The notes under the pieces were generated by a model. It ran no database searches. It saw nothing but the letters and a program-made list of their open reading frames with translations, and had not been told where the DNA came from. Positions 7,797-18,660 of a stretch of 64,000 nucleotides of DNA are shown in pieces. The position numbers were made by a program, and so were the translations under genes. This DNA is from Acidimicrobiales bacterium (lineage in GTDB: Bacteria; Actinomycetota; Acidimicrobiia; Acidimicrobiales; DATDAH01): NCBI GenBank assembly GCA_016794585.1, contig JAEUJM010000013.1, positions 1 to 64,000 on the forward strand. The letters run 5' to 3'. Positions within the stretch are counted from its first letter, which is position 1. Each line of letters starts with the position of its first letter.

Positions 7797-10700
7797 GTGC
7801 CTGATTCCTTCACCCACCTCCACACCCACACCGAATTCTCGATGCTCGACGGTGCGTCCCGCATCGGCGAGGTGGTGGCCGCGGCCGCCGCCGACGGACA
7901 GCCCGCCCTCGGCATCACCGACCACGGCAACATGTACGGCGTCCTGGACTTCTACCGGGAATGCCGTGACCAGGGCATCAAGCCCATCATCGGCAGCGAG
8001 CTCTACCAGGCCTACGACAGCCGCCACGAGCGCCCGCCCCGCCGTGGGCGCCAGGACGACTCCGGTGGCGACACCGAGGGTGGCCGCAAGCTCTACTACC
8101 ACCTGATCGCCCTGGCGGAGAACAACACCGGGTACAAGAACCTCATCCAGCTGGCCAGCCGGGCCTTCCTCGAGGGGTACTACTACAAGCCCCGGGTCGA
8201 CTGGGAGCTGCTCGAGAGCCACAGCGAGGGCGTCATCGTCACCACGGGCTGCCTCGGCGGCCACGTGCTGCAGTCCCTGCTCCAGGACGACTTCGAGTCC
8301 GCACTGAAGAAGGCCGGCCGCCTCCAGGACATCTTCGGCCGCGACAACGTGTTCGTCGAGCTCCAGGACCACGGCATCCCCGAGCAGACCCGGACCAACC
8401 CCCAGCTCATCGAGATCGCCCGCCAGCTCGACGCGCCGCTGCTGGCCACCAACGACAGCCACTACACCCACCGCGACGACGCCAAGGCGCACGACGCGCT
8501 GCTCTGCGTCCAGACCGGGGCGCTGGTGAGCGACCCCGACCGCTTCAAGTTCCACGGCGACGGCCACTACCTCAAGAGCGCGGCCGAGATGCGCACCCTC
8601 TTCCGCGAGGTGCCCGAGGCCTGCGACAACAGCCTCTGGATCGCCGAGCGCTGCGAGGTCGAGATCGACTTCGGCAAGCCGCAGCTGCCGGTGTTCCCCC
8701 TGCCCCCCGAGTTCGCCCCCGACCTCTCGGGCGTCGAGCTGGGACTGCTCGACGAGTCCGCCGCCGACGCCCTGCGCGAGAAGGCCGCGGCCGAGTACCT
8801 CAAGCACCTCACCTTCGAGGGCGCCAAGGAGCGATGGGGGTGGCCCCTTCCCGACAAGGTCGTCGAGCGCATCGCCTACGAGCTCGAGACCATCAACAAC
8901 ATGGGGTTCTCGCAGTACTTCCTGATCACGTGGGACCTCATCCGCCACGCCCGGGACGCCAACATCCGGGTGGGCCCGGGTCGAGGCAGCGCCGCTGGCT
9001 GCTGCGTGGCCTACTGCCTGCGCATCACCGACCTCGATCCCATCAAGTACGACCTGCTCTTCGAGCGCTTCCTCAACCCGTCGCGCATCTCCATGCCCGA
9101 CATCGACATGGACTTCGACTCCCGCTACCGGGACGAGATGATCCGCTACGCCGCGGAGCGCTACGGCCGCACCCACGTGGCCCAGATCGTCACCTTCTCC
9201 ACCATCAAGGCGCGCGCGGCCGTGCGCGACGCCGCCCGGGTGCTCGGCTACCCGTACGTCGTGGGCGACAAGATCGCCAAGCTGATGCCACCGCTCATCA
9301 TGGGGCGCGACACCCCCCTGTGGGCCTGCCTCGACGAGCACGAGAAGTACACCGACGGCTTCAAGATGGCCGGCGACCTCCGGGCGCTGTACGAGACCGA
9401 CGCCGACGCCAAGTCGGTCATCGACGTGGCCCGCGGCCTCGAGAACCTGCGGCGCCAGGACGGCATCCACGCGGCCGCGGTGGTGATCACCAAGGACGAG
9501 CTGACCGACTACCTGCCCATCCAGCGCAAGCCCGAATCGGGCCAGGAGCCCGAGGACGCCCCCGTCGTCACCCAGTACGAGATGCACGGCGTCGAGGACC
9601 TCGGCCTGCTCAAGATGGACTTCCTCGGCCTGCGCAACCTCGACGTCCTGTCCGACACCGTCGAGATGGTCAAGGAGATCCGCGGCGTCGACCTCGACAT
9701 CGACGATCTCCCCCTCGACGACGAGAAGACCTTCACCATGCTCCAGGCAGGGGACTCGATCGGCGTGTTCCAGCTCGAGGGCGGCCCCATGCGCGCCCTC
9801 ATGCGCTCGCTCGCCCCCACCTCGTTCGACGACGTCGCCGCCCTCGTGGCCCTCTACCGGCCAGGACCCATGTCGGCGAACATGCACAACGACTACGCCG
9901 ACCGCAAGAACGGCCGCAAGGACATCACCTACGAGCACCCCGACCTCGAGGCCATCCTGGGCGACACCTACGGGCTCATGATCTACCAGGAGTCGGTGAT
10001 GCGGGTGGCGCAGAACATCGCCGGCTTCTCGCTGGCGGAGGCCGACAACCTGCGCAAGGCCTGCGGCAAGAAGAAGCGCGAGCTCATCGTCAAGGAGCGC
10101 GAGAAGTTCGTGGCCGGCTGCGAGCAGCAGGGCTACGGCGAGCAGCTCGGCACCACGTTGTTCGACATCATCGAGCCCTTCGCCGACTACGCGTTCAACA
10201 AGAGCCATGCGTACGGCTACGGCCTGGTGGCGTACCAGACCGCCTACCTCAAGGCGCACTACCCGGTCGAGTACCTGGCCGCGTTGCTCACCAGCGTCAA
10301 GACGTCGCTCGAGAAGGCCGCGGTCTACCTGAACGAGTGCCGCCAGATGGGCATCCCCGTCCTGGTGCCCGACGTCAACGTGTCCCAGTCCAACTTCACC
10401 GCGTTGGTGGATCGCACCGAGCCGTCACCGGTCGAGGGAGAGCCGCCGCGGCCGCTGCCCGACGCCATCCCCTTCGGGCTGTCCGCGGTGCGCAACGTCG
10501 GCGAGGGCCTGGTCGCCCTCATCGTCGAGGAGCGCGAGGCCAACGGGCCCTTCGCCGACTTCTACGACTTCTGCGAGCGCGTCGACACCGCGGTGCTCAA
10601 CAAGCGCACCATCGAGTCGCTCATCAAGGCCGGCGGGTTCGACTCGATGGGCCACCCCCGCAAGGGGCTGCTCACGGTCTACGAGCGCATCGTCGACATC

Positions 10701-11429
10701 ACCGTGGCCCGGCGCCGCGAGCGCGACATGGGCGTGATGACCCTCTTCGGGGAGGCCAGTGACGACGGCGGCACCGGCTTCGACGAGCGCCCCAAGATCC
10801 CCGACCTGCACTTCGACAAGCGCCAGCAGCTGGCCTTCGAGAAGGAGATGCTCGGGCTCTACGTCAGCGACCATCCGCTGATGGGGGCCGAGGCGTCCCT
10901 GCGCCGGCGCACCGACGCCGGCCTCGACGAGCTCGCCGAGATGGACGACGGCACCATGCGCACCTTCGGTGGCGTCGTCACGGCCCTCCAGAAGAAGTGG
11001 ACCAAGAAGGGCGACCTCATGGCGGTGTTCACCCTGGAGGACCTGCGTTCGTCCACCGAGGTCATGGTCTTCCCGAAGACCATGCTCGAGCACGGCCACA
11101 AGCTCGCCGACGACGTGGTCGTCTGCGTCAAGGGGAGGGTCGACAAGCGCGACGACACCCCCAAGCTCATCGCGATGGACATCGACGTGTTCGAGCCGGT
11201 CACCACCGCACCGGCGCTGCGCATCGCCCTCAGCCCCAACGGCCTCCAGCCGGGCCTCGTCGAGCGGCTGAAAGACCTCCTGCACGAGCACCCCGGCGAT
11301 TCCGAGGTCTTCATCGCCCTCAGCCCGCGTCAGACCGTGCGCCTGCCCCCGGACTTCTGCGTCGAGACCTCCAACACCTTGTTGGCCGAGCTGCGGGTGC
11401 TCCTGGGCCCCGACGCCGTCATCGTCTGA
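7797..11429 (+). CDS. dnaE: DNA polymerase III alpha subunit (replicative, DnaE1 type)
   Basis: Chromosomal replicase, 1210 residues. An N-terminal PHP domain opens with HLHTHTEFSMLDG and keeps its metal-binding motifs (ITDHGNMYG, TNDSHY), as in actinobacterial DnaE1, where PHP proofreads. The polymerase active site has PDIDMDFD with aspartates about 435 and 437, and the third in KMDFLGLRNLD about 608. The helix-hairpin-helix and OB-fold regions follow. GTG 7797 is chosen, with AAGGAG 11 bases upstream and homology starting at once. The length and intact PHP domain argue against the error-prone DnaE2 (ImuC). Confidence 0.97.
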   Translation: MPDSFTHLHTHTEFSMLDGASRIGEVVAAAAADGQPALGITDHGNMYGVLDFYRECRDQGIKPIIGSELYQAYDSRHERPPRRGRQDDSGGDTEGGRKLYYHLIALAENNTGYKNLIQLASRAFLEGYYYKPRVDWELLESHSEGVIVTTGCLGGHVLQSLLQDDFESALKKAGRLQDIFGRDNVFVELQDHGIPEQTRTNPQLIEIARQLDAPLLATNDSHYTHRDDAKAHDALLCVQTGALVSDPDRFKFHGDGHYLKSAAEMRTLFREVPEACDNSLWIAERCEVEIDFGKPQLPVFPLPPEFAPDLSGVELGLLDESAADALREKAAAEYLKHLTFEGAKERWGWPLPDKVVERIAYELETINNMGFSQYFLITWDLIRHARDANIRVGPGRGSAAGCCVAYCLRITDLDPIKYDLLFERFLNPSRISMPDIDMDFDSRYRDEMIRYAAERYGRTHVAQIVTFSTIKARAAVRDAARVLGYPYVVGDKIAKLMPPLIMGRDTPLWACLDEHEKYTDGFKMAGDLRALYETDADAKSVIDVARGLENLRRQDGIHAAAVVITKDELTDYLPIQRKPESGQEPEDAPVVTQYEMHGVEDLGLLKMDFLGLRNLDVLSDTVEMVKEIRGVDLDIDDLPLDDEKTFTMLQAGDSIGVFQLEGGPMRALMRSLAPTSFDDVAALVALYRPGPMSANMHNDYADRKNGRKDITYEHPDLEAILGDTYGLMIYQESVMRVAQNIAGFSLAEADNLRKACGKKKRELIVKEREKFVAGCEQQGYGEQLGTTLFDIIEPFADYAFNKSHAYGYGLVAYQTAYLKAHYPVEYLAALLTSVKTSLEKAAVYLNECRQMGIPVLVPDVNVSQSNFTALVDRTEPSPVEGEPPRPLPDAIPFGLSAVRNVGEGLVALIVEEREANGPFADFYDFCERVDTAVLNKRTIESLIKAGGFDSMGHPRKGLLTVYERIVDITVARRRERDMGVMTLFGEASDDGGTGFDERPKIPDLHFDKRQQLAFEKEMLGLYVSDHPLMGAEASLRRRTDAGLDELAEMDDGTMRTFGGVVTALQKKWTKKGDLMAVFTLEDLRSSTEVMVFPKTMLEHGHKLADDVVVCVKGRVDKRDDTPKLIAMDIDVFEPVTTAPALRIALSPNGLQPGLVERLKDLLHEHPGDSEVFIALSPRQTVRLPPDFCVETSNTLLAELRVLLGPDAVIV

Positions 11430-11576
11430 GGCCGGATCGACCCCCGCTGACGACACGTCGGCCTGCCGCGTCTGACGCGCTGCTGTCGCTGCCCATCGGC
11501 CGCGAGTTGCGCTTGCCCTCGGATCACGCTGGACTAGAGGGGACCGTTCCACAGCACGTCGGGGGCTCAGCAGCGC

Positions 11577-12245
11577 ATGGCCATTGAGGTTGAGACGAAG
11601 GATTGCACCGCACTGAGCGACGCCGAGCTGGCGGAGATGGCCGACATCTGTGCCGACGGGCCGAGCCGCTTCGAGGCCGGGCTGCTCTCGAAGCAGGCCG
11701 AGGAGTGGGTGCTGATCACGATGACCCGGGAGGGGAGCCGCCTGAAGGGCTTCTCCTTCAGCACCCTCGAGCGCATCGGCGGCACCCCCAGCGTGCTCAT
11801 CGGGCTCGCCTCGGTGCGGCGCACGTCCAAGCGTGACTCGGTGCTGCGCGCCATCATGGCCGACCAGCTGCGCCGGGCCGTGTTGGCCTTCCCGGACGAG
11901 GACGTGCTCGTGGGCACCCGCCTATTCGACGCGTCGGGCTTCGAGGCCTTCAAGAACCTCGACGACGTGGTGCCCCGGCCCGACTACAAGCCCTCGGGTG
12001 AGGACCGGGCGTGGGGACGGCGCCTCGCCAAGCGCTTCGGCATCGACACCGACAGCTACGACGACCGCACCTTCCTCGCCGTGGGCGACGGCACCTTCCC
12101 GTGTGTGCTCGACCACGAGAGCCTGAAGCCCGAGGCCATCCCGGCCGACGTGGCGGCCTTCTTCGGCGACCACCAGGCGGACCGGGGCGACTCGCTCGTG
12201 GCCTTCGGCTGGGCCATGGCCGAAGACCTCGCCAAGCTCGCCTGA
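11577..12245 (+). CDS. Conserved hypothetical protein, possibly GNAT-like
   Basis: A 222-residue soluble acidic protein I do not recognise. Residues about 40-130 alternate strands and helices (WVLITMTREGSRLKGFSF, PSVLIGLASVRR, LRRAVLAFPDEDVLVGTRL), a layout reminiscent of an acetyltransferase fold, but no clear acetyl-CoA loop is seen. A later segment, DDRTFLAVGDGTFPCVLDHESL, looks like a separate small motif. No signal peptide or membrane span. It stands 147 bases after dnaE and 19 bases before the nitroreductase gene, so it may be co-transcribed with that gene. Confidence 0.75.
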   Translation: MAIEVETKDCTALSDAELAEMADICADGPSRFEAGLLSKQAEEWVLITMTREGSRLKGFSFSTLERIGGTPSVLIGLASVRRTSKRDSVLRAIMADQLRRAVLAFPDEDVLVGTRLFDASGFEAFKNLDDVVPRPDYKPSGEDRAWGRRLAKRFGIDTDSYDDRTFLAVGDGTFPCVLDHESLKPEAIPADVAAFFGDHQADRGDSLVAFGWAMAEDLAKLA

Positions 12246-12264
12246 GCGGCATCCTCCGGCCCCG

Positions 12265-12867
12265 GTGGAGTTCCGGGAGGTCGTGACCGGCCGGCGCATG
12301 TGCCGGTCCTTCGCCCCTGACCCGATCGCGCCCGACCTGCTCGACCGCGTCCTCGACGCCGGTCGGCGCGCCCCGGCGGCGGGCAACACCGCCGGCACCC
12401 ACCTCGTCGTCCTGGAGGGTCCCGAGCAGACGGCCCGGTACTGGGACGTCACCTTGCCGGTCGAGCGTCGGGAGGCCTTCCGGTGGCCCCGCCTGCTGGA
12501 CGCCCCGGTGCTGGTCCTGCCCCTCGCCGAGCCCGGGGCCTATGTGGCCCGCTACGCCGAGGAGGACAAGGCCCGCACCGGGCTGGGCGCGGGGGAAGCG
12601 GCGTGGCCCACGCCGTACTGGACGGTCGACACCGCCTTCGCGGCCATGAGCATCCTGCTGGCCGCCGAGGACGAGGGCCTCGGGGCGCTGTTCTTCGGGA
12701 TCTTCCGCCACGCCGACGCGGTGCTGTCCACACTCGGCGTCCCTCCGGGCCTCGAGCCCATCGGCGCCATCGCCCTCGGCCACCCGGCCGGCGACGACGC
12801 CCCGGGGCGCTCGGCGGGCCGGGGTCGTCCGACGCTGGAGGACTACGTCCACCGGGGGGGCTGGTAG
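12265..12867 (+). CDS. Nitroreductase-family FMN oxidoreductase
   Basis: About 200 residues with the nitroreductase fold. The N-terminus EVVTGRRMCRSFAPDPI holds the FMN-phosphate-binding arginines, followed by RAPAAGNTAGTHLVV. The region VDTAFAAMSILLAAEDEGLGALFFGIF matches the helix over the flavin, and AIALGHPAG is the usual C-terminal strand. Such enzymes use NAD(P)H to reduce nitro groups, quinones or flavins; the physiological substrate is unknown. GTG 12265 is used. The next gene starts 2 bases after its stop. Confidence 0.88.
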   Translation: MEFREVVTGRRMCRSFAPDPIAPDLLDRVLDAGRRAPAAGNTAGTHLVVLEGPEQTARYWDVTLPVERREAFRWPRLLDAPVLVLPLAEPGAYVARYAEEDKARTGLGAGEAAWPTPYWTVDTAFAAMSILLAAEDEGLGALFFGIFRHADAVLSTLGVPPGLEPIGAIALGHPAGDDAPGRSAGRGRPTLEDYVHRGGW

Positions 12868-12869
12868 GC

Positions 12870-13433
12870 GTGCTGTTCCCGCAGGCGCTGCACGAGGGGC
12901 TGCGCTCGGGGGCCATCACGCTGACGGTGCGGCGCTGGACCCGCCCGCAGGCCAAGGTCGGAGGCCGGTACAAGAGCGGCGGTGGTCTGCTCGAGGTGGA
13001 CGCCATCGAGCAGGTGCCGGCGTCGGCCATCAGCGATGACGACGCCCGCCGGTGTGGGTCCGTCGACCGGGCCGCCCTCTTCGCCGCCATCGGGGTCGAC
13101 TCCGAGGACGACCTGGTGTACCGCATCGAGCTGCACCGGGTGGGGGAGGTGCCGGTGGACGCGCTGCCCCTGGACGACGACCTCAGCGCCGAGGACGTGG
13201 CCGACCTGACCCGCCGCCTGGATCGGATGGGGGAGTGGGCCCTCGAGACCCTGGAGCTGATCGAGGCCCATCCCGCCCGTCGGGCCGGCGACCTCGCCGA
13301 CCTGCTGGGCCGAGAGCGCCTGCCCTTCAAGGCCGACGTGCGCAAGCTGAAGAAGCTCGGCCTCACCCAGAGCCTGGAGGTGGGGTACCGCCTCTCGCCC
13401 CGCGGCGAGGCCTACCTCCGCCTCCGCCCCTGA
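12870..13433 (+). CDS. ASCH-like domain protein with C-terminal winged helix
   Basis: A 187-residue protein. The N-terminal half (FPQALHEGLRSGAITLTVRRW, then VGGRYKSGGGLLEVDAI) resembles the ASCH/PUA-like fold that binds RNA in other families. The C-terminal ~70 residues (ALETLELIEAHPARRAGDLADLLGRE, KADVRKLKKLGLTQSL, YRLSPRGEAYL) look like a winged helix-turn-helix of the MarR/PadR shape. The pairing suggests RNA- or DNA-linked regulation, but no function is established. GTG 12870 starts 2 bases after the nitroreductase stop, so the two are almost certainly one operon. Confidence 0.7.
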   Translation: MLFPQALHEGLRSGAITLTVRRWTRPQAKVGGRYKSGGGLLEVDAIEQVPASAISDDDARRCGSVDRAALFAAIGVDSEDDLVYRIELHRVGEVPVDALPLDDDLSAEDVADLTRRLDRMGEWALETLELIEAHPARRAGDLADLLGRERLPFKADVRKLKKLGLTQSLEVGYRLSPRGEAYLRLRP

Positions 13434-13449
13434 GCCAAGCTCCCACCCT

Positions 13450-13472
13450 GCAACGGTGTCTGGCACCGTTGC
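13450..13472. terminator. Bidirectional hairpin between convergent genes
   Basis: GCAACGGTG and CACCGTTGC form a perfect 9-bp stem with a 5-base loop, 16 bases after one stop and 22 before the other. There is no U-run, so it may be a weak terminator or 3'-end stabiliser for both transcripts. Confidence 0.5.
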
Positions 13473-13494
13473 ACTTGGGCGGGAGCGCGTGCGT

Positions 13495-15504
<2,010 letters not shown>

Positions 15505-15510
15505 GACCTC

Positions 15511-15516
15511 AGGCTA
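15511..15516 (-). promoter_or_regulatory. -10 box TAGCCT for the DUF255 gene
   Basis: TAGCCT on the minus strand ends 6 bases before the GTG at 15504, the same geometry as other leaderless starts here. Confidence 0.5.
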
Positions 15517-15529
15517 GGAGGAGGGCCAC

Positions 15530-16645
15530 TCAGAGCTGCGATCGGCGGATCTTGCCGATCGCCGTGCGCGGCAGTGCCGTGTGGAGCACCAGTTCGCGGG
15601 GGGCCATGAACGCCGGCAGGGTCGCCTTCGCGAGGGCGCGGAGCTGATCGAGCGTCGGGGGTGCTGCGGGGTCGGCGGGGACGACGTGGGCGACCACCCG
15701 GTGACCCCACTCCGGGTCGGGGGCACCGGCGACGGCCACGTCGGCGATGCCCGGGGCGACCCGAAGGGCCTCCTCGACGGCGACGGGCCAGACCTTCTCA
15801 CCGCCGGTGACGATGACGTCGCCGGTGCGGCCGTGCACCCGCAGGACCCCGTCGGCATCGAGCTCGCCGGCGTCACCGGTGGGCAGCCAGCCGTCGGCGC
15901 CCTTGGGGTCGGTGCCGTCGCGATACGCCCGCAGCAGCATCGGCCCACGCAGCTGGACCTCGCCGTCGACGACCCGCAGCTCGACGCCGTCGAGGGGCAC
16001 GCCGTCGTAGGCCACCGTGCTCCCCGTCTCGGTCATGGCGTAGCTGGCCACGACGTTCGGAGGCAGGTCGGCGGGCGGGGCGCTTCCGCCGACCACGATG
16101 CACTCGAACAACGAGGCGTCGATGCGTCCCAGTGCGGTGGGGACGAGCGAGGCGTGGGTGGCGCCCGCCCGGGCGGCGGCCTCGACCGCGGACGCGTCGA
16201 AGCGGCCGTGCACGACGACCGGGGTGCCGGTGACGAGGCCGCGCATCACCACCGCCAACCCGGCGACGTGGGCGAGGGGCAGGCAGGACAGCCACCGGTG
16301 GCGGGCGGGGTCGATGCCCAGCCCCTGGTGGACCGCGAGCGCGGAGGCGGCCACGGCGTCGTGGGTCAACACGACGCCCTTGGGCTCGCCGGTCGACCCG
16401 CTGGTCGGGACGACCACGGCGTCGCCCTCCTCGACCGGCCTCCCCGGGCGCCGGGAGGTCGTGCCGTCGGCGGTGATCACGACGGTGGGCTCGAGGCGGT
16501 CCAGGAGTCGCTCGACCGCCGGGGGCGGCAAGCGGGGGTCGATCGGGAGGAGCGCGTCGCCGGCGGCCCAGGTGCGGCGCAACACGTCGGCGAAGGCGTC
16601 GCCGCCCACCGTTTCCACGGCCTCGACCGCCACCAACTCGCGCAC
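15530..16645 (-). CDS. menE: O-succinylbenzoate-CoA ligase (short form)
   Basis: Adenylate-forming enzyme that activates o-succinylbenzoate to its CoA ester in menaquinone synthesis. The 371-residue protein is short, as in actinobacterial MenE. Motifs in order: VVPTSGSTGEPKGVVLTH (phosphate loop, about 80-97), PLAHVAGL, SYAMTETGS (about 200), PTGDAGELD, GRTGDVIVTGGEKV, and the C-terminal catalytic lysine in RTAIGKIRRS. Assignment to MenE rather than another acyl-CoA ligase rests on the size and the neighbouring menA, menH, menD, menF and menG. GTG 16645 sits 6 bases after TAGCCT. It diverges from menA with 30 bases between starts. Confidence 0.88.
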   Translation of the reverse strand: MRELVAVEAVETVGGDAFADVLRRTWAAGDALLPIDPRLPPPAVERLLDRLEPTVVITADGTTSRRPGRPVEEGDAVVVPTSGSTGEPKGVVLTHDAVAASALAVHQGLGIDPARHRWLSCLPLAHVAGLAVVMRGLVTGTPVVVHGRFDASAVEAAARAGATHASLVPTALGRIDASLFECIVVGGSAPPADLPPNVVASYAMTETGSTVAYDGVPLDGVELRVVDGEVQLRGPMLLRAYRDGTDPKGADGWLPTGDAGELDADGVLRVHGRTGDVIVTGGEKVWPVAVEEALRVAPGIADVAVAGAPDPEWGHRVVAHVVPADPAAPPTLDQLRALAKATLPAFMAPRELVLHTALPRTAIGKIRRSQL

Positions 16646-16651
16646 CCCCCG

Positions 16652-16657
16652 AGGCTA
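16652..16657 (-). promoter_or_regulatory. -10 box TAGCCT for menE
   Basis: On the minus strand, TAGCCT ends 6 bases before the menE GTG at 16645. It lies within the 30-base gap shared with menA. Confidence 0.5.
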
Positions 16658-16675
16658 CGAGTAGAACGGTGCGCC

Positions 16676-17551
16676 ATGAACAAGTGGGTGGCCGGCGCAC
16701 GGCCTCGGACCCTGCCGGCGGCCATCGTCCCGGTGGCGGTGGGTACCGCGGCGGCCGTGGGGCGCGTGCCGGGCGGGCTGATCTGGTGGCGGGCCGGCGC
16801 CGCGATGGTCGTCGCCCTCGCCATCCAGGTGGCCACCAACTACGCCAACGACTACTCCGACGGCATCCGCGGCACCGACAGCGAGGCCCGGGTCGGCCCC
16901 ATGCGCCTCGTCGGCTCCGGTGCGGCGTCGCCGGGTGCGGTGAAGCGGGCGGCGTTCCTGTCGTTTGGCGTGGCCGCGGTCGCCGGCCTCGCGTTGACCG
17001 TCGCGGTGGGCCCGATCCTGCTGGTCGTCGGGGCGGCGTCCTTCCTTGCGGGCTGGTTCTACACGGGCGGGCCTCGCCCCTACGGCTACGCCGGTCTCGG
17101 TGAGGTCTTCGTCTTCGTGTTCTTCGGCCTGGTGGCCACCGTCGGCTCCGCCTACGTGCAGACCGAGGAGCTGTTCTGGCTCGCCTTCGGGGTGGCCGTT
17201 CCCGTCGGCTTCCTCGCCACGGCGCTCCTGGTGGTCAACAACCTCCGCGACATCCCCAGCGACACCGCCGCCGGCAAGGTCACCCTGGCCGTCCGCCTCG
17301 GCGACCTGCGCACCCGCTGGTTCTACGTGATCCTGCTGATCGGTGCGTTCCTGTGCCTGATCCCCGTGGCCAGCCAGGGCGAGATCGGCGCGGTCGTGGC
17401 CTTCGCCGCCGTCCCCTTCGGGCGCAAGCCCGTCGAGCAGGTGCTCGGCGGCGTCACCGGGCCGGCGCTCATCCCCGTGCTGGGCGCCACCGGCCGCATC
17501 CAGATGGTCTTCGGGGCCTTCCTCACCCTCGGTCTCGCCCTCTCCTCCTGA
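16676..17551 (+). CDS. menA: 1,4-dihydroxy-2-naphthoate prenyltransferase
   Basis: Attaches the polyprenyl chain to 1,4-dihydroxy-2-naphthoate, giving demethylmenaquinone at the membrane. The 291-residue UbiA-superfamily protein has about eight to nine hydrophobic helices. The N-terminus [18 protein letters not shown] is typical of MenA. The first Asp-rich motif is [14 protein letters not shown] (about 58-71) and the second lies in NNLRDIPSD with the following TLAVRLG. ATG 16676 starts directly at the conserved N-terminus. It is divergent from menE, and the downstream menH is on the opposite strand, so menA is probably transcribed alone. Confidence 0.94.
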   Translation: MNKWVAGARPRTLPAAIVPVAVGTAAAVGRVPGGLIWWRAGAAMVVALAIQVATNYANDYSDGIRGTDSEARVGPMRLVGSGAASPGAVKRAAFLSFGVAAVAGLALTVAVGPILLVVGAASFLAGWFYTGGPRPYGYAGLGEVFVFVFFGLVATVGSAYVQTEELFWLAFGVAVPVGFLATALLVVNNLRDIPSDTAAGKVTLAVRLGDLRTRWFYVILLIGAFLCLIPVASQGEIGAVVAFAAVPFGRKPVEQVLGGVTGPALIPVLGATGRIQMVFGAFLTLGLALSS

Positions 17552-17627
17552 CCAGGTGGATCCGTTCTGGGTCCACGCTGGTGGCTTCAGTGGCGTCGTG
17601 GTGGTCCGGGAACGGGGGGTGGGCCCG

Positions 17628-18389
17628 TCAGCGCCCGTGGACGGCCAGCCAGGGGCGGAGCGCCGCCAGGAAGGCGTCGGGCGCCTCCAGGTGGGTGGTG
17701 TGGCCGGCGCCGGGGAGGATCGCGAGGGTGGCGTTGGCGCCGACGGCGTCGGCCAGGCGGTGGGCGAGGGCGGTGAACTTGGCATCGTCGGCGCCGGCGA
17801 CGACGAGCACTGGCATCGACAGCTCGGCGAGGCGGTCCCACGACGGCTGCTGGGTGCCGGTGCCGGCGAGGCGCAGGCTGGCGGCGAGGCCGGCCGCGGT
17901 GTTGGTGCGGCGCTCGGCGTCGAAGCGGCCTTCGGGCGGAAGTCCGGTGAACAAGGGGAGGGAGAGCCAGTGGTCGAGGAAGGCGTCGACGCCTGCGGCC
18001 TCGATCCGTTCGGCGAGCGCCTCGTCCGACGCCCTCCGGGCGGCCCGTTCCTCCTCGTCCTCGATGCCGGCGGTGGCGCTGATCAGCACCAGGGCCTCGA
18101 CCGCGTGGGGATGGCGCAGGGCGGTCTCGAGGCACATGCGCCCGCCCATCGAGTAGCCGACGAAGGTGCCGGGCCCGAACGTAGCGAGCAGGTCGGCCGT
18201 GGCGGGCAGGTCGGCGTCGACCGCGGCGGACCCCCCGTGGCCGGGCGCGTCGACTCGGACCACCTTGTGGTCGGCAGCCAGGTCGGCGGCCACGGGTCCC
18301 CAGCAGCGCTCGGTCTGGGTGAACCCGTGCACGAGCACGAGGCGGGTGCCCGCGCCGTGGGTCTCGTGCGCCAGGGCCTGGTCGCTCAT
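17628..18389 (-). CDS. menH: Alpha/beta hydrolase, SHCHC synthase MenH-like
   Basis: A 253-residue alpha/beta hydrolase placed between menA and menD. The oxyanion region LVLVHGFTQTERCWGP, the nucleophile elbow VGYSMGGRM (Ser about 80), an Asp in VVAGADDAKF and the His in PGAGHTTHLEAPDAF make the catalytic triad. MenH eliminates pyruvate from SEPHCHC, the product of MenD, to form SHCHC. The family is hard to tell from other hydrolases by sequence, so context carries the name. ATG 18389 is chosen; the open frame runs further through the repeat region but loses coding character. Confidence 0.82.
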   Translation of the reverse strand: MSDQALAHETHGAGTRLVLVHGFTQTERCWGPVAADLAADHKVVRVDAPGHGGSAAVDADLPATADLLATFGPGTFVGYSMGGRMCLETALRHPHAVEALVLISATAGIEDEEERAARRASDEALAERIEAAGVDAFLDHWLSLPLFTGLPPEGRFDAERRTNTAAGLAASLRLAGTGTQQPSWDRLAELSMPVLVVAGADDAKFTALAHRLADAVGANATLAILPGAGHTTHLEAPDAFLAALRPWLAVHGR

Positions 18390-18463
18390 CGCGGCGCCGC
18401 CTGCTCCCCGAGAACAGAGGGACGGCAGGCCCAAGCGGTCTGGAGGCCGGCGCCCCGGCTTTG

Positions 18464-18488
18464 GGAAGCGTGAGGCCGCCGCCGGCGG
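18464..18488 (+). repeat. REP-like imperfect palindrome, copy A
   Basis: A 25-base core beginning GGAAGCGTGAGGCCGCC, with CCGCC/GGCGG arms around GCC. With the flanking GGAA and TTCC (to about 18500) it makes an interrupted palindrome. It differs from copy B at one base of the core. Confidence 0.65.
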
Positions 18489-18556
18489 TTTGAGCGTTCC
18501 GAGATCGGCGCGAGGGGCGCCGGCAGGGTCACTCTGCGGATGCCGGCCCGGTTCTC

Positions 18557-18581
18557 GGAAGCGTGAGGCCGCCTCCGGCGG
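18557..18581 (+). repeat. REP-like imperfect palindrome, copy B
   Basis: Same 25-base core as copy A, with TCC in place of GCC at the centre, 93 bases downstream. The outer TTCC again lies about 12 bases beyond the core (to 18593). The pair fills much of the 271-base gap between menH and menD. Confidence 0.65.
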
Positions 18582-18646
18582 CGCGATTGTTCCCAGAACG
18601 GGGCGCGCACGAGGGACGGGGCGGCGGCGGGCATCGACCGCAACCG

Positions 18647-18652
18647 TAGGCT
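18647..18652 (+). promoter_or_regulatory. -10 box TAGGCT for menD
   Basis: TAGGCT ends 8 bases before the menD GTG at 18661, suggesting a leaderless transcript. No Shine-Dalgarno is seen. Confidence 0.5.
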
Positions 18653-18660
18653 GGGCGGCC

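Noticed and set aside
7701-10259. An 852-codon open frame on the minus strand opposite dnaE
   Set aside because: It mirrors dnaE codon structure, is Gly/Val/Glu/His-rich without any domain, and dnaE is unmistakable on the other strand.
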